From assembly GCF_004118855.1 (NCBI RefSeq), contig NZ_PDKF01000002.1, positions 324,689-388,688 on the forward strand: a stretch of DNA of 64,000 nt. The letters run 5' to 3'. The stretch comes from Arcobacter sp. CECT 8983. GTDB lineage: Bacteria; Campylobacterota; Campylobacteria; Campylobacterales; Arcobacteraceae. Both the position numbers and the translations under genes were made by a program. Positions 9,261 to 17,436 of the stretch are shown one piece after another (the stretch's first letter is position 1; each line of letters begins with the position of its first letter). The notes under the pieces were generated by a model that saw only the letters and a program-made list of their open reading frames with translations, made no database searches and was not told the DNA's origin.

Positions 9261-9279
9261 TTTATAGCAAATTTATTAA

Positions 9280-9639
9280 TTATGCTGCTAATGCTTCTTT
9301 TGCTTTTGCAACTAATGCTGAAAAAGCTTCTGCATCATTCATAGCAAAGTCTGCTAGGATTTTTCTATCTAACTCAATGTTAGCTAATTTTAATCCATTC
9401 ATGAATCTTGAGTAGTTAATATCATTTAATCTACAAGCAGCGTTGATTCTTACGATCCAAAGCTTTCTAATATCTCTTTTCTTTTGTCTTCTATCTCTAT
9501 AAGCATATACTAAAGAACGTTCTAATTGCTCTTTTGCTTTTCTAAAGTGCTTTCTTCTTCCTGAGAAAAATCCTCTAGCTTGCTTTAAAACTTTTTTATG
9601 TCTTCTTCTTCTAACTACACCAGTTTTTACTCTAGGCAT
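9280..9639 (-). CDS. rplT: 50S ribosomal protein L20
   Basis: Early-assembly large-subunit protein that binds 23S rRNA domain II and, in other bacteria, represses its own operon. The 119 residues begin [20 protein letters not shown], the highly basic N-terminal extension, and include the globular signature [20 protein letters not shown]. Length is normal. It is the last gene of the thrS-infC-rpmI-rplT operon; a strong terminator follows at 9224-9260. The 99-bp gap to rpmI holds three small hairpins. Confidence 0.98.
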   Translation of the reverse strand: MPRVKTGVVRRRRHKKVLKQARGFFSGRRKHFRKAKEQLERSLVYAYRDRRQKKRDIRKLWIVRINAACRLNDINYSRFMNGLKLANIELDRKILADFAMNDAEAFSALVAKAKEALAA

Positions 9640-9674
9640 ATTTTTCCTTTCTTTACTCTATTTTTTAATAGGTG

Positions 9675-9739
9675 TCGATTTTATTATCGAACTTGTCCAC
9701 TTATGTGGAGGGACTAAATAATTAACTCTAAAAGTTAAT
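9675..9739 (-). promoter_or_regulatory. Three-hairpin leader between rpmI and rplT
   Basis: Read on the minus strand, the rplT leader has three consecutive short hairpins. They are ATTAACT/AGTTAAT (9721-9739, touching the rpmI stop), TCCAC/GTGGA (9696-9709), and TCGAT/ATCGA (9675-9690). All arms are seen in the sequence. A role in L20 autoregulation is inferred by analogy with known L20 leader control. Confidence 0.4.
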
Positions 9740-9936
9740 TATGCTTGGCATAACATTCTTTTAACTCTAGTTGCATCAGTTGCAGCTACAGTTTGAGGCC
9801 CTCTAAGAGCTCTTTTTCTTTTTTGACTCATCTTAGTTAAGATGTGGCTTCTAAAAGCTGATCCTCTTACAATAGAACCATTCTTTTTTACTTTAAATCT
9901 CTTTAAAGCACCACTGTTTGATTTCATCTTTGGCAT
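9739..9936 (-). CDS. rpmI: 50S ribosomal protein L35
   Basis: Small basic large-subunit protein. The 65 residues start [20 protein letters not shown], the canonical L35 N-terminus, and continue with [17 protein letters not shown]. Length matches the family. It has a good AGAAAGGAA ribosome-binding site. A 166-bp gap with a strong hairpin separates it from infC upstream. Confidence 0.97.
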   Translation of the reverse strand: MPKMKSNSGALKRFKVKKNGSIVRGSAFRSHILTKMSQKRKRALRGPQTVAATDATRVKRMLCQA

Positions 9937-10039
9937 CGTACAGTTCCTTTCTAATAAATTTGCATTTTCATATTTAATGAAAAAGTTCGAGATTTTACTT
10001 AAATTTAGCTTTAATTAAGATTAAATAATATAAAGGAGT

Positions 10040-10061
10040 GCAGAGGGAGTAGTTCCTCTGC
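10040..10061 (-). promoter_or_regulatory. Stable hairpin in the infC-rpmI intergenic region
   Basis: GCAGAGG (10040-10046) and CCTCTGC (10055-10061) form a perfect 7-bp stem (8 with the flanking T-A) with an 8-base loop. No U-run follows on the minus strand, so it is more likely an RNA structure, processing site or attenuator than a full terminator. It is the most GC-rich element in the 166-bp gap. Confidence 0.5.
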
Positions 10062-10102
10062 ATAGAAAATTTTTGGAGATTGTTTTAAATTGTGTATATT
10101 TA

Positions 10103-10636
10103 TTATTTTTTATTTTCTTTAGGAAGAACCATCATATTAACAAATCTTCCCTCTTGTTTAGGAGCAGCATCTCTTACTCCATACTCTTCAAGCATAGGCC
10201 ATACTCTTTCAAGTACTTCTGCACCAGCTTCTGGATGAGCCATTTCTCTTCCTTTTAGGAAAACTCTACATTTTACGTGGTAACCTTTTTCTAAGAATTC
10301 AATAGCATGTTTTACTTTATAATTAATATCATTTTCTGCAATTTTTACAGAGAATTTTACTTCTTTAACTACAATTACTTTTTGCTTTTTCTTTGCTTCT
10401 TTTTTCTTCTTTTCTTGTTGGTATTTAAACTTACCGTAATTCATGATTTTTGCTACAGGTGGTTTTGCATCTGGTGCAATAAGTACTAAGTCTAGTCCTT
10501 GCTCATCAGCCGCATTCATTGCATCTGCTGTAGAGATGATTCCATAGTTTGTTCCATCATCTCCTGTACATCTAACTTCTGAACATTTGATGTCCTCATT
10601 CATAATTGCTTCTGGCTTTTTGTTTTGTCTACTCAA
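10103..10636 (-). CDS. infC: Translation initiation factor IF-3
   Basis: Binds the 30S subunit, prevents premature 50S joining and proofreads start-codon selection. 177 residues: N-domain with [17 protein letters not shown], basic lysine-rich linker ([14 protein letters not shown], residues about 73-86), and C-domain with [15 protein letters not shown] and [11 protein letters not shown]. The start is TTG at 10636, overlapping the thrS stop (ATTTGAG) and placed 6 bases after GGGAG. An internal ATG at codon 12 would remove residues conserved in the family. Non-AUG starts are a known feature of infC autoregulation in Escherichia coli, where the codon is AUU. Confidence 0.96.
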   Translation of the reverse strand: MSRQNKKPEAIMNEDIKCSEVRCTGDDGTNYGIISTADAMNAADEQGLDLVLIAPDAKPPVAKIMNYGKFKYQQEKKKKEAKKKQKVIVVKEVKFSVKIAENDINYKVKHAIEFLEKGYHVKCRVFLKGREMAHPEAGAEVLERVWPMLEEYGVRDAAPKQEGRFVNMMVLPKENKK

Positions 10637-12441
10637 ATTTTACTCCCTGATTTGATTTCGTTTAACATATTAATAAATTCATTTTTGCTCATATTTGACT
10701 GTTCTCTTTTTCTTCTATCTCTTAATGCTACAGTCTCATTTGCAACCTCTTCATCTCCAACAACAATAATCATTGGAACTCTTTGCTTTTCAGCCATTCT
10801 AATTCTTTTATTTAATGACTCATTCATATCAAATATCTTTGAATCAATTTCATTATTTAAAAGCTCTTTTTGTAATGATTTTGCATACTCTACATGAGTA
10901 TCTGCAATTGGAACAAAAATAACTTGTGTTGGTGCAATTACAAATGGGAACTCACCAGCACAGTGTTCAGTTAAGATTCCGATAAATCTTTCAAATGAAC
11001 CAAGGATTGCTCTATGAATCATTACTGGTTGTTCTTTCTCACCTTTTTCATTGATAAATTCAGCTTCAAATCTACTTGGTAAGTTCATATCTACTTGAAC
11101 AGTACCACATTGCCATTTTCTTCCGATAGCATCTAGAATTTTAATGTCAATTTTAGGACCATAGAATGCTCCACCACCTTCATCAATACCATAAGAAATA
11201 GCTTTTTCATCAAGTGCATCCATGATACCTTTTGTTGTCTTTTCCCAAAACATATCATCACCAATTGCTTTTTCTGGTTTTGTAGAAACTTCAATTTCAT
11301 ATTTAAAATCAAATAATTTTAGTAAAGAATCAACAAATTCTAAAACTTCAAAGATTACATCTTTCATTTGATCTTGCGTACAAAAAATGTGTGAATCATC
11401 TTGAGTAAATTCTCTAACTCTGAATAGTCCATGCATAGCACCAGACATCTCATGTCTATGAACAACACCATATTCAAAAAGTTTTTTTGGTAAGTCTTTA
11501 TATGATACTAAAGAGTTTTTAAATATTTGAATATGACCAACACAGTTCATTGGTTTCATTGCATATTGTTGTTCATCAATAGTAGTATAGTACATATTTT
11601 GACTATAGTTAGCATTGTGCCCTGAAATATCCCACATCTTAGATTTAAGTAGTTCAGGACCACGTACTGGTTCATATCCTCTTATTCTATGCGCTTTATA
11701 TAAGATATGTTCTAGTTTTGATCTTAGACGTGCTCCATTTGGTAGCCACATTGGAAGACCTGCACCCACATCATCACTAAATGTGAAAAGTTCTAATTCA
11801 GTTCCTAGTTTTCTATGGTCTCTTTTTTTAGCTTCTTCAAGCATTCTTACGTAATCATTTAGCTCTTTTTTATCAAAGAAAGCAATACCATAGATTCTAG
11901 TAATCATTTCATTTTCTTCATTACCACCTAAGTATGCACCTGCAACTCTTGTAAGTTTGAAGCTTCTAATCATTCTTGTATTAGGTACATGAGGTCCTCT
12001 ACATAAATCTTCAAATTCACCTTGTTTATAAAGAGTTAATGTATCATCTGTGATATTAGAAAGAACTGCTTGCTTTAATTCGTCATTAGCAAATTTAGTT
12101 TGAATTTCTTCTCTTGATGCTTCATATCTCTCAATAGGAAGTTTAGCATTTGCTAACTCTTTCATCTTTTTTTCAATCTTTGGAAGATCTTCTTCTGAGA
12201 TTTTTTCTTCGGTTTTAAAGTCGTAGTAAAAACCTTCTTTTACTACAGGTCCTACGAAGAATTTCGCATCTGGGTATAGTTCTTTAATAGCTTGTGCCAT
12301 TAAGTGAGCACATGAATGTCTTAATATTTCAAGAGATTCAGGAGAGTTGTCAGCTTTAATCTCATCTCCACTTAAGTTTAAAGCCTCCGCTGTTTGAAGG
12401 TCGTATATCTGCCCTTCTTTTAATATACCAATCGGTTCCAA
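10633..12441 (-). CDS. thrS: Threonine--tRNA ligase
   Basis: Class II synthetase that charges tRNA-Thr. 602 residues. The N-terminal TGS-like domain is reduced to about 35 residues. The editing domain follows with [11 protein letters not shown] near residue 42 and the zinc-ligand region DLCRGPHVP near residue 145. Catalytic motifs are [13 protein letters not shown] with a Zn cysteine, [18 protein letters not shown] (motif 2), and [14 protein letters not shown] (motif 3), then the anticodon-binding domain. The start is TTG at 12441, after AAGGAA. The short N-terminus is usual for Campylobacterota. It heads the translation operon and overlaps infC by four bases. Confidence 0.97.
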   Translation of the reverse strand: MEPIGILKEGQIYDLQTAEALNLSGDEIKADNSPESLEILRHSCAHLMAQAIKELYPDAKFFVGPVVKEGFYYDFKTEEKISEEDLPKIEKKMKELANAKLPIERYEASREEIQTKFANDELKQAVLSNITDDTLTLYKQGEFEDLCRGPHVPNTRMIRSFKLTRVAGAYLGGNEENEMITRIYGIAFFDKKELNDYVRMLEEAKKRDHRKLGTELELFTFSDDVGAGLPMWLPNGARLRSKLEHILYKAHRIRGYEPVRGPELLKSKMWDISGHNANYSQNMYYTTIDEQQYAMKPMNCVGHIQIFKNSLVSYKDLPKKLFEYGVVHRHEMSGAMHGLFRVREFTQDDSHIFCTQDQMKDVIFEVLEFVDSLLKLFDFKYEIEVSTKPEKAIGDDMFWEKTTKGIMDALDEKAISYGIDEGGGAFYGPKIDIKILDAIGRKWQCGTVQVDMNLPSRFEAEFINEKGEKEQPVMIHRAILGSFERFIGILTEHCAGEFPFVIAPTQVIFVPIADTHVEYAKSLQKELLNNEIDSKIFDMNESLNKRIRMAEKQRVPMIIVVGDEEVANETVALRDRRKREQSNMSKNEFINMLNEIKSGSKI

Positions 12442-12549
12442 TAAATTCCTTTTTTCCTTAAAAGTTTTTAAAATTCTTATATTTTATCCTAATTGCTCTT
12501 AAATTTAATCTTAACAGAGAGTTTTAACAAAAAATTGATAAAATAGTGT

Positions 12550-13077
12550 ATGATTTTAAACTTATCTAAAATAAAAACAGAAGCCTTACTATTATTTTGT
12601 AAAGACTTGATTCTTTCATATAAAGATAAAGAAGAAAGTTTTTTCAATATCGACAAAGAGATAATTGATTATATAAATTCAATTTCTAATGATATGTTAA
12701 CTCAAATCAATAATGTAACTTTTCCTACTGAACACTATATCAAAAATAAAAAGCATTATAGAATTTCTGCTGTTTTAAAAGCATATGATTTTATAAATAA
12801 TTCATTAACAAAAGAGTTTGAAAAAATAGAAGAATCAAAAAGGGTTTTTAATCCATCAATGTTATATTTTTCAATGCTTGCTGTTTGGTTTAAAGAGTTA
12901 GATAAAGAGAGCCGCTCAAAAGAGTATATTTACTTTACAATATATCCTTATGCAAATGTATATGATAAATTGTTAATAAATATAAAAGATGAAAATTTTA
13001 AAAGAATTAATATTATGATGTTAGAACTTGCAGAGAGTGTGATCTATAAATATAATTCAATCTCTTTTAATAAGTAA
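12550..13077 (+). CDS. Conserved hypothetical protein, 175 residues
   Basis: Not recognised. A soluble, helical-looking protein without signal peptide or membrane segment. It is rich in Lys, Glu, Ile and Tyr, with aromatic stretches such as MLYFSMLAVWFKELD (about 107-121) and YIYFTIYPYANVYDK (about 126-140). The ATG at 12550 lacks a clear ribosome-binding site. It is divergent from thrS with about 108 bp between them and is followed by a separate promoter for the rhodanese gene, so it is probably a single-gene unit. Codon use resembles its neighbours. Confidence 0.7.
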   Translation: MILNLSKIKTEALLLFCKDLILSYKDKEESFFNIDKEIIDYINSISNDMLTQINNVTFPTEHYIKNKKHYRISAVLKAYDFINNSLTKEFEKIEESKRVFNPSMLYFSMLAVWFKELDKESRSKEYIYFTIYPYANVYDKLLINIKDENFKRINIMMLELAESVIYKYNSISFNK

Positions 13078-13119
13078 AACTTATAAGTAATCTATAAGAA
13101 AAATTAATCTTATCTTATG

Positions 13120-13125
13120 TATAAT
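13120..13125 (+). promoter_or_regulatory. -10 box for the double-rhodanese gene
   Basis: TATAAT 27 bp upstream of the ATG at 13152, followed by the ribosome-binding site AAGGAG. No clear -35 element is seen. Confidence 0.6.
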
Positions 13126-13151
13126 TCTTCCAAATTTAAATAAGGAGAATT

Positions 13152-13958
13152 ATGAAAGCATTAGTATTTAAGTTATTAGCGCTATTTGTAATAGTTTCAG
13201 TAGCACAGTCACAAGAGTTAAAAGTAATCAAATTTCCAGAAGCAAAAAAACTTTTTGAAAATAAAGAAGCTTTGTTTTTAGATGCAAGGGCTGAAAAACT
13301 TTATAAAAGAGGAACTATTTTAGGAAGTTTAAATTTACCAGTAAATAGATTTCAAAAGAGTATTGCATTTTTACCAAATGATAAAAATGCAAAAGTAGTA
13401 TCTTTTTGTAATGGCTTTAAATGTGAGAAATCAGATGAATTAGCACATCTTTTACAAAAAGCAGGTTATACAAACGTTTTAGTATATAAAGGTGGTTATC
13501 CTGAGTGGAAAGAAAAATCAATGCCACTTATGGCTTTAAAGACAGAATCAGACGAACCAAAAGTAGAAGAATCAAAAGGTGAAAAATATCAAGTTAAAGG
13601 AACAACTATTTATCTTGGGCAAGATAAAGGAATGATTGATCAATTCTGGTTTGAGAAAGTTGTTTTAGAAAATTTACCTAAAAATATTCAATTAGTAGAT
13701 ATTAGAAAAGAAAAAGATTTTAAAGAAGGTCATATAAAAGGTGCAATAAATGCTCCTTGGGATTCAAAAAATGAAAAAATTGATCTATCACAAATATCTG
13801 ATGATAAAATAATTGTTTTTTATTGTAATACAGGGATGCAATCAGCAGAAGCAGCTTTAAGTTTAAAAAATAGAGTAGGCAAAGATGTTTTCTATTTTGA
13901 TGCTAATGTAACTTGTAACAAAAACAATTGTAAAGTTGAAGCAAATGAGAATCTATAA
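13152..13958 (+). CDS. Secreted double-rhodanese-domain protein
   Basis: 268 residues with signal peptide MKALVFKLLALFVIVSVAQS. Domain 1 (about 25-125) has FLDARAEKLYKRGTILGSLN and active-site loop CNGFKCEKS with Cys86 and Cys91. Domain 2 (about 160-255) has VDIRKEKDFKEGHIKGAIN and loop YCNTGMQS with Cys225. The tail FYFDANVTCNKNNCKVEANE closely matches the end of the triple-rhodanese protein at 8009, including two cysteines after the domain. The two proteins are therefore paralogues differing by one rhodanese repeat. Likely a periplasmic sulfane-sulfur carrier or transferase; the substrate is unknown. Confidence 0.85.
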   Translation: MKALVFKLLALFVIVSVAQSQELKVIKFPEAKKLFENKEALFLDARAEKLYKRGTILGSLNLPVNRFQKSIAFLPNDKNAKVVSFCNGFKCEKSDELAHLLQKAGYTNVLVYKGGYPEWKEKSMPLMALKTESDEPKVEESKGEKYQVKGTTIYLGQDKGMIDQFWFEKVVLENLPKNIQLVDIRKEKDFKEGHIKGAINAPWDSKNEKIDLSQISDDKIIVFYCNTGMQSAEAALSLKNRVGKDVFYFDANVTCNKNNCKVEANENL

Positions 13959-13978
13959 GAGGAGTTAACCTCTTATAG
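13953..13978. terminator. Hairpin between convergent genes
   Basis: CTATAAGAGG (13953-13962) pairs perfectly with CCTCTTATAG (13969-13978) around loop AGTTAA, covering the stop codon of the rhodanese gene. There is no strong T-run, so termination may be partial. The gene on the other strand ends at 13988. Confidence 0.55.
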
Positions 13979-13987
13979 TAAATTTAA

Positions 13988-14311
13988 TTAACAAGAAGGA
14001 ACATTCCCTGAATCATTAGCGTACTCATATGAAAAATCATAAAGATGTGGAACCCATGAATCTTTAATATCAGCTTCTTTAACATCTGGACAAATTGTAA
14101 TCATCTCTTTTTTAAAATTTCCAGCTTCATTGATTGAAGACCATTCATCTTGAGAGTGTTTTGCTGCAAATTTAGCACCATTAAATCCACATTTAGATTT
14201 AAATTTCTTTATAAAAATTTTTTGACCCTTCCTTGCATCTGCTGAAGCAGTTGTAGAAGCAACACCTAATAATAGAACTGCTGCCATTGAAAGTTTAAGT
14301 AACTTTGTCAT
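13988..14311 (-). CDS. Small periplasmic cytochrome-c-like protein lacking a haem motif
   Basis: 107 residues with a clear signal peptide (MTKLLKLSMAAVLLLGVASTTASA), then DARKGQKIFIKKFKSKCGFN, which looks like the start of a small class I cytochrome c. The expected CXXCH is absent: there is a single Cys in KCGFNGAKFAAKH, plus one Cys in ITICPDVK and a C-terminal Cys in GNVPSC. It may be a degenerate cytochrome relative in which disulfides replace haem. Function is unknown. It lies convergent with the double-rhodanese gene, so a link to sulfur chemistry is possible but unproven. Confidence 0.6.
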   Translation of the reverse strand: MTKLLKLSMAAVLLLGVASTTASADARKGQKIFIKKFKSKCGFNGAKFAAKHSQDEWSSINEAGNFKKEMITICPDVKEADIKDSWVPHLYDFSYEYANDSGNVPSC

Positions 14312-14400
14312 TATTCATCTCCTAATTAATATTTAGGTATGATTATAACCAAGTAAAATAAAAATAATACTTACATAAGTATAAGAAAAAGTGATAAATA

Positions 14401-15729
14401 TTGAAATACTATATTCTAAAAGAGATTGTAAAATACTTACAAGAAAAAGCCCAAGTTGTAAAACATATAAGTAGAATTGATAACAATTTAATTATAATTG
14501 AATTTAATAATAAAAATCAAGTATATTTTGATATGAGTAAAGGGAAAAGTTATATTTATAAAAAAAGAGGAGAAAAAGCCTCTAAAAAAGATTTTAATGC
14601 ACCCTTTGATGTTGTTCTACAAAAAAGATTTGTTAATTCAAAAATAGAAAATATAGATATTTATAATGAGGATAAGATTATAAATATAAAAGTAAATTCT
14701 TCTTCTTCATATAAAAAATTAACTACTATTTTACAATTAGAATTTACTGGAAAACATACAAATGCAATTATTTTAGATGAAGATAGAATAATTTTAGAAG
14801 CTTTAAGACACATAGATGAATTTGCTTCAAGTAGAGTAGTTAAAGTTGGAATAAAACTTGATGAAGTTCCAAAACAAGATTTTATCCCCAAAATAGAAAG
14901 TCTTGATGATGTAGAAGAGCATTTATATAAAGTATATGAAAATATTGAGACTCAAAATTTAGAAAACCATAGACGACAAAAAGTAAGTCAAGTAAATAAA
15001 AAGCTAAAAAAACTGCAAAAGACTTTGGATAACTTGCCTAAAAAAGAGGATTTAGAAGAAGAGTCTACCTCTTTATATGAGAAAGCAAATTTAATACTTG
15101 CAAATTTACACACAATAAAACCTTATCAAGAAGTTTTAAAAACTTATAATTATGAAGGAAAAGAAGTAGAAATAAAACTTGATACAAGATACTTAGCCTC
15201 AACTTATTCAAATGATTTGTTTAAAAAAGCAAAAAGAGCAAAACAAAAAGCAAATAATATAAAAATTGAGAAATCTAATTTAGAGGAAAAAGTGGAGTTT
15301 TTAAAAAGACTTATAAATAATATAAATTCTTGTAAAACAATTGATGAAATAGAGTTTTTACTTCCTAAAAAACAAAAAAATCAAGCCCGTACAAAAAAAA
15401 GTCAAAACTATGAAAGCTTTTTTTATGAAGGATATAAAATAATGCTTGGAACAAATGAAAGAGAAAATATATATTTATTGGAAAACTCAAAGGCAAGTGA
15501 TTTTTGGTTTCATATAAAAGATGCCCCTTCTTCCCATGTAATAGTTCAAAATAGTAAGAAAACTATTCCAGAAAATGTGATTGAAAAAGCTGCAAAAATA
15601 TGTGCTCAATTCTCAACTGATTATGAAGGAACTTATAGTATAGATTATACACAAAGAAGAAATGTAAAAATACAACATGGTGCAAATGTTTTATATAATC
15701 CATATACTACAATAAATGTAAAAATATAA
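14401..15729 (+). CDS. NFACT family protein (RqcH/Rqc2-like ribosome quality control factor)
   Basis: 442 residues. The N-terminal NFACT-N domain is present, including YFDMSKGKSYIYKK and LEFTGKHTNAIILDEDRIILEALRH. A long coiled coil follows (about 185-315, rich in Lys/Glu), and then the C-terminal NFACT-R domain with FWFHIKDAPSSHVIV and the end region QHGANVLYNPYTTINVKI. In other bacteria RqcH binds stalled 50S-nascent-chain complexes and adds alanine tails; older names are fibronectin-binding protein. The start is TTG at 14401 without a strong ribosome-binding site, supported by conservation of the first residues. Shorter than Firmicute RqcH (about 560). Confidence 0.82.
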   Translation: MKYYILKEIVKYLQEKAQVVKHISRIDNNLIIIEFNNKNQVYFDMSKGKSYIYKKRGEKASKKDFNAPFDVVLQKRFVNSKIENIDIYNEDKIINIKVNSSSSYKKLTTILQLEFTGKHTNAIILDEDRIILEALRHIDEFASSRVVKVGIKLDEVPKQDFIPKIESLDDVEEHLYKVYENIETQNLENHRRQKVSQVNKKLKKLQKTLDNLPKKEDLEEESTSLYEKANLILANLHTIKPYQEVLKTYNYEGKEVEIKLDTRYLASTYSNDLFKKAKRAKQKANNIKIEKSNLEEKVEFLKRLINNINSCKTIDEIEFLLPKKQKNQARTKKSQNYESFFYEGYKIMLGTNERENIYLLENSKASDFWFHIKDAPSSHVIVQNSKKTIPENVIEKAAKICAQFSTDYEGTYSIDYTQRRNVKIQHGANVLYNPYTTINVKI

Positions 15730-15795
15730 TTGAGACAATTATGAGACAATCTTTAGATATTATTATCCTTTTAAAAAAAGAAGGAGAAATAAAAA

Positions 15796-16746
15796 ATGAA
15801 TTTAAAGAATTCATCAATTGCTTTAGTTGGCTTTTTAGTTTTATTTTCTGGGTGCAGTACATCTTCTTATTCAGTAAAAAAAGTAGATCAATCAACTGTT
15901 GTTAAACCTAAGGTTATAAAAAAACCTATTGAAAAATCATTAAAAAGAAAAGTTGCAATTGCAAGATTTACAAATGAAGCACAATATGGAAAGTCTGCTT
16001 TATTTGGTTTAAACAATACTTACAAGGCTGAAAAACAAGCAACTGATATTTTATCAGCAAAACTTACTCGAACAAACAAGTTTATATTACTTGAAAGAGA
16101 TGATTTAGATCTCATCAATAAAGAATTGAACTATCAAAAGTTAGATTCAATGAATATAGGCGCTAATTACTTGGTTGTAGGCTCTATCACAGAGTTTGGT
16201 AGGAAAAACCTTTCTGATACTGGTGTTTTTTCAAGAAAGAAAGTTCAAATTGCATATGCAAAAGTTAGTATAAGATTAGTTGATGTTAAAACTGGACAAA
16301 TAATCTTTGCACAAGAAGGTTCTGGGGAATCTAAAAGTGAAGCTGGAACGGCATTTGGTGTTGGTAAACATGTAGGTTACGATTCTACATTAAACGACAA
16401 AGCTATTTCTGCTGCAATTAGTAGTGTTGTTGATGGATTACTTTCAAATCTTTTAAATAAACCTTGGCGTTCATATGTTTTATCATCTAAAAAAGGTAAT
16501 GTAATTATTGCAGGTGGTGCAAAACAGGGAATCAAAGTAAATGATGAGTTTAATGTTTATAAAAAAGGTGAAACAATTAAAAATCCACAAACTGGCATGA
16601 ATATAGAACTACCTGGTGAAAAAGTTGCAACAATTAAAGTAGTAACAACTTTTGGTAATACATATACTGATGAGGGTAGTGTTTGTAGAATTGTTTCAGG
16701 AAACATAGCTAAATATAAAGCAAAGGATTTATATGTTGAAAAATAG
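15796..16746 (+). CDS. CsgG-family outer-membrane lipoprotein
   Basis: 316 residues with a lipoprotein signal peptide (lipobox LFSGC, Cys20) and a CsgG-like domain. Recognisable parts are RKVAIARFTNEAQYG near residue 55, TDILSAKLTRTNKFILLERDDLD near residue 90, NYLVVGSITEFGRK near residue 125, and VSIRLVDVKTGQIIFAQEGSGES near residue 160. The last about 80 residues form a beta-rich extension with AKQGIKVNDEFNVYKKGE. In curli systems CsgG is the nonameric secretion pore, but no csgA, csgB, csgE or csgF is seen here. The partners are three lipoproteins in overlapping frames, matching the Neisseria NMB1161-1164 type cluster. Confidence 0.85.
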   Translation: MNLKNSSIALVGFLVLFSGCSTSSYSVKKVDQSTVVKPKVIKKPIEKSLKRKVAIARFTNEAQYGKSALFGLNNTYKAEKQATDILSAKLTRTNKFILLERDDLDLINKELNYQKLDSMNIGANYLVVGSITEFGRKNLSDTGVFSRKKVQIAYAKVSIRLVDVKTGQIIFAQEGSGESKSEAGTAFGVGKHVGYDSTLNDKAISAAISSVVDGLLSNLLNKPWRSYVLSSKKGNVIIAGGAKQGIKVNDEFNVYKKGETIKNPQTGMNIELPGEKVATIKVVTTFGNTYTDEGSVCRIVSGNIAKYKAKDLYVEK

Positions 16747-17068
16747 TATTTTACTGATATTGCTAGTTTTATTTACAGGTTGTGGATTAAAAGAAACTAC
16801 AACTCAATATAGAGATAAAGCTTATCTTTTATTCAATAAGTCATATAACAAAACATACACGGTTGTAGTAAATGATAATAATCAATTTGAATTAAAAAAT
16901 TGTTATTCAACAAATAATCAGAAATGTACAGATTCTTCAAAAGATACTTTATATGAAGTTTCTGCAGGAACAAATAATATTAAAGTATATGATGACCAAA
17001 ACAATTTATTACTTGAAGATGAGTTTTATATTGGTTCAAATAACACAAAGGAGATTGATTTACCATGA
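16733..17068 (+). CDS. Small lipoprotein of the CsgG operon
   Basis: 111 residues with a short lipoprotein signal peptide (MLKNSILLILLVLFTGCG). The mature part appears beta-rich, with two cysteines (NCYSTNNQKC) and a terminal segment NLLLEDEFYIGSNNTKEIDL. I do not recognise the family. The start overlaps the CsgG gene by 14 bases and the stop overlaps the next gene by four, so translation is coupled. A periplasmic or outer-membrane accessory role for the CsgG-like protein is inferred from context only. Confidence 0.72.
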   Translation: MLKNSILLILLVLFTGCGLKETTTQYRDKAYLLFNKSYNKTYTVVVNDNNQFELKNCYSTNNQKCTDSSKDTLYEVSAGTNNIKVYDDQNNLLLEDEFYIGSNNTKEIDLP

Positions 17069-17436
17069 CTTTTAAAAATATTTTTCTAATTATATTGCTA
17101 ACACTTTTTTTTATAGGATGTGGTGCAAATAAGCAAATTCCTCCTATTTATACTTGGAATAACTATGTAGAAAGCTCTAGTGAATATGGAGTAAAAGGAC
17201 ATGAAAAAGAAGTATTCGAGAAACATGTTGCTGAATTACAAAAAATTATTTTAGATTCTAAAGAACAACATAAAAGAGTAGCTCCAGGTATTTATGCTGA
17301 ACTAGGACAATTACTTTATCAAAGTGGAAAAAAAGCAAAAGCAAAAGAGTATTTTATACTAGAAAAAACTACTTACTCTGAATCAACAGTATTTATGGAT
17401 AGAGTAATAGCAAAACTATATGGAGAAGAGAAGTGA
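17065..17436 (+). CDS. DUF4810 lipoprotein
   Basis: 123 residues. The lipoprotein signal ends at GC (FFIGCG), followed by the DUF4810 pattern YTWNNYVESSSEYG and a helical repeat like a short TPR (APGIYAELGQLLYQSGKKAKAKEYFILEK). The family normally sits between CsgG-like and GNA1162-like lipoproteins, exactly as here. It overlaps both neighbours by four bases. Its helical body could be a scaffold for the other lipoproteins (inference). Confidence 0.82.
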   Translation: MTFKNIFLIILLTLFFIGCGANKQIPPIYTWNNYVESSSEYGVKGHEKEVFEKHVAELQKIILDSKEQHKRVAPGIYAELGQLLYQSGKKAKAKEYFILEKTTYSESTVFMDRVIAKLYGEEK

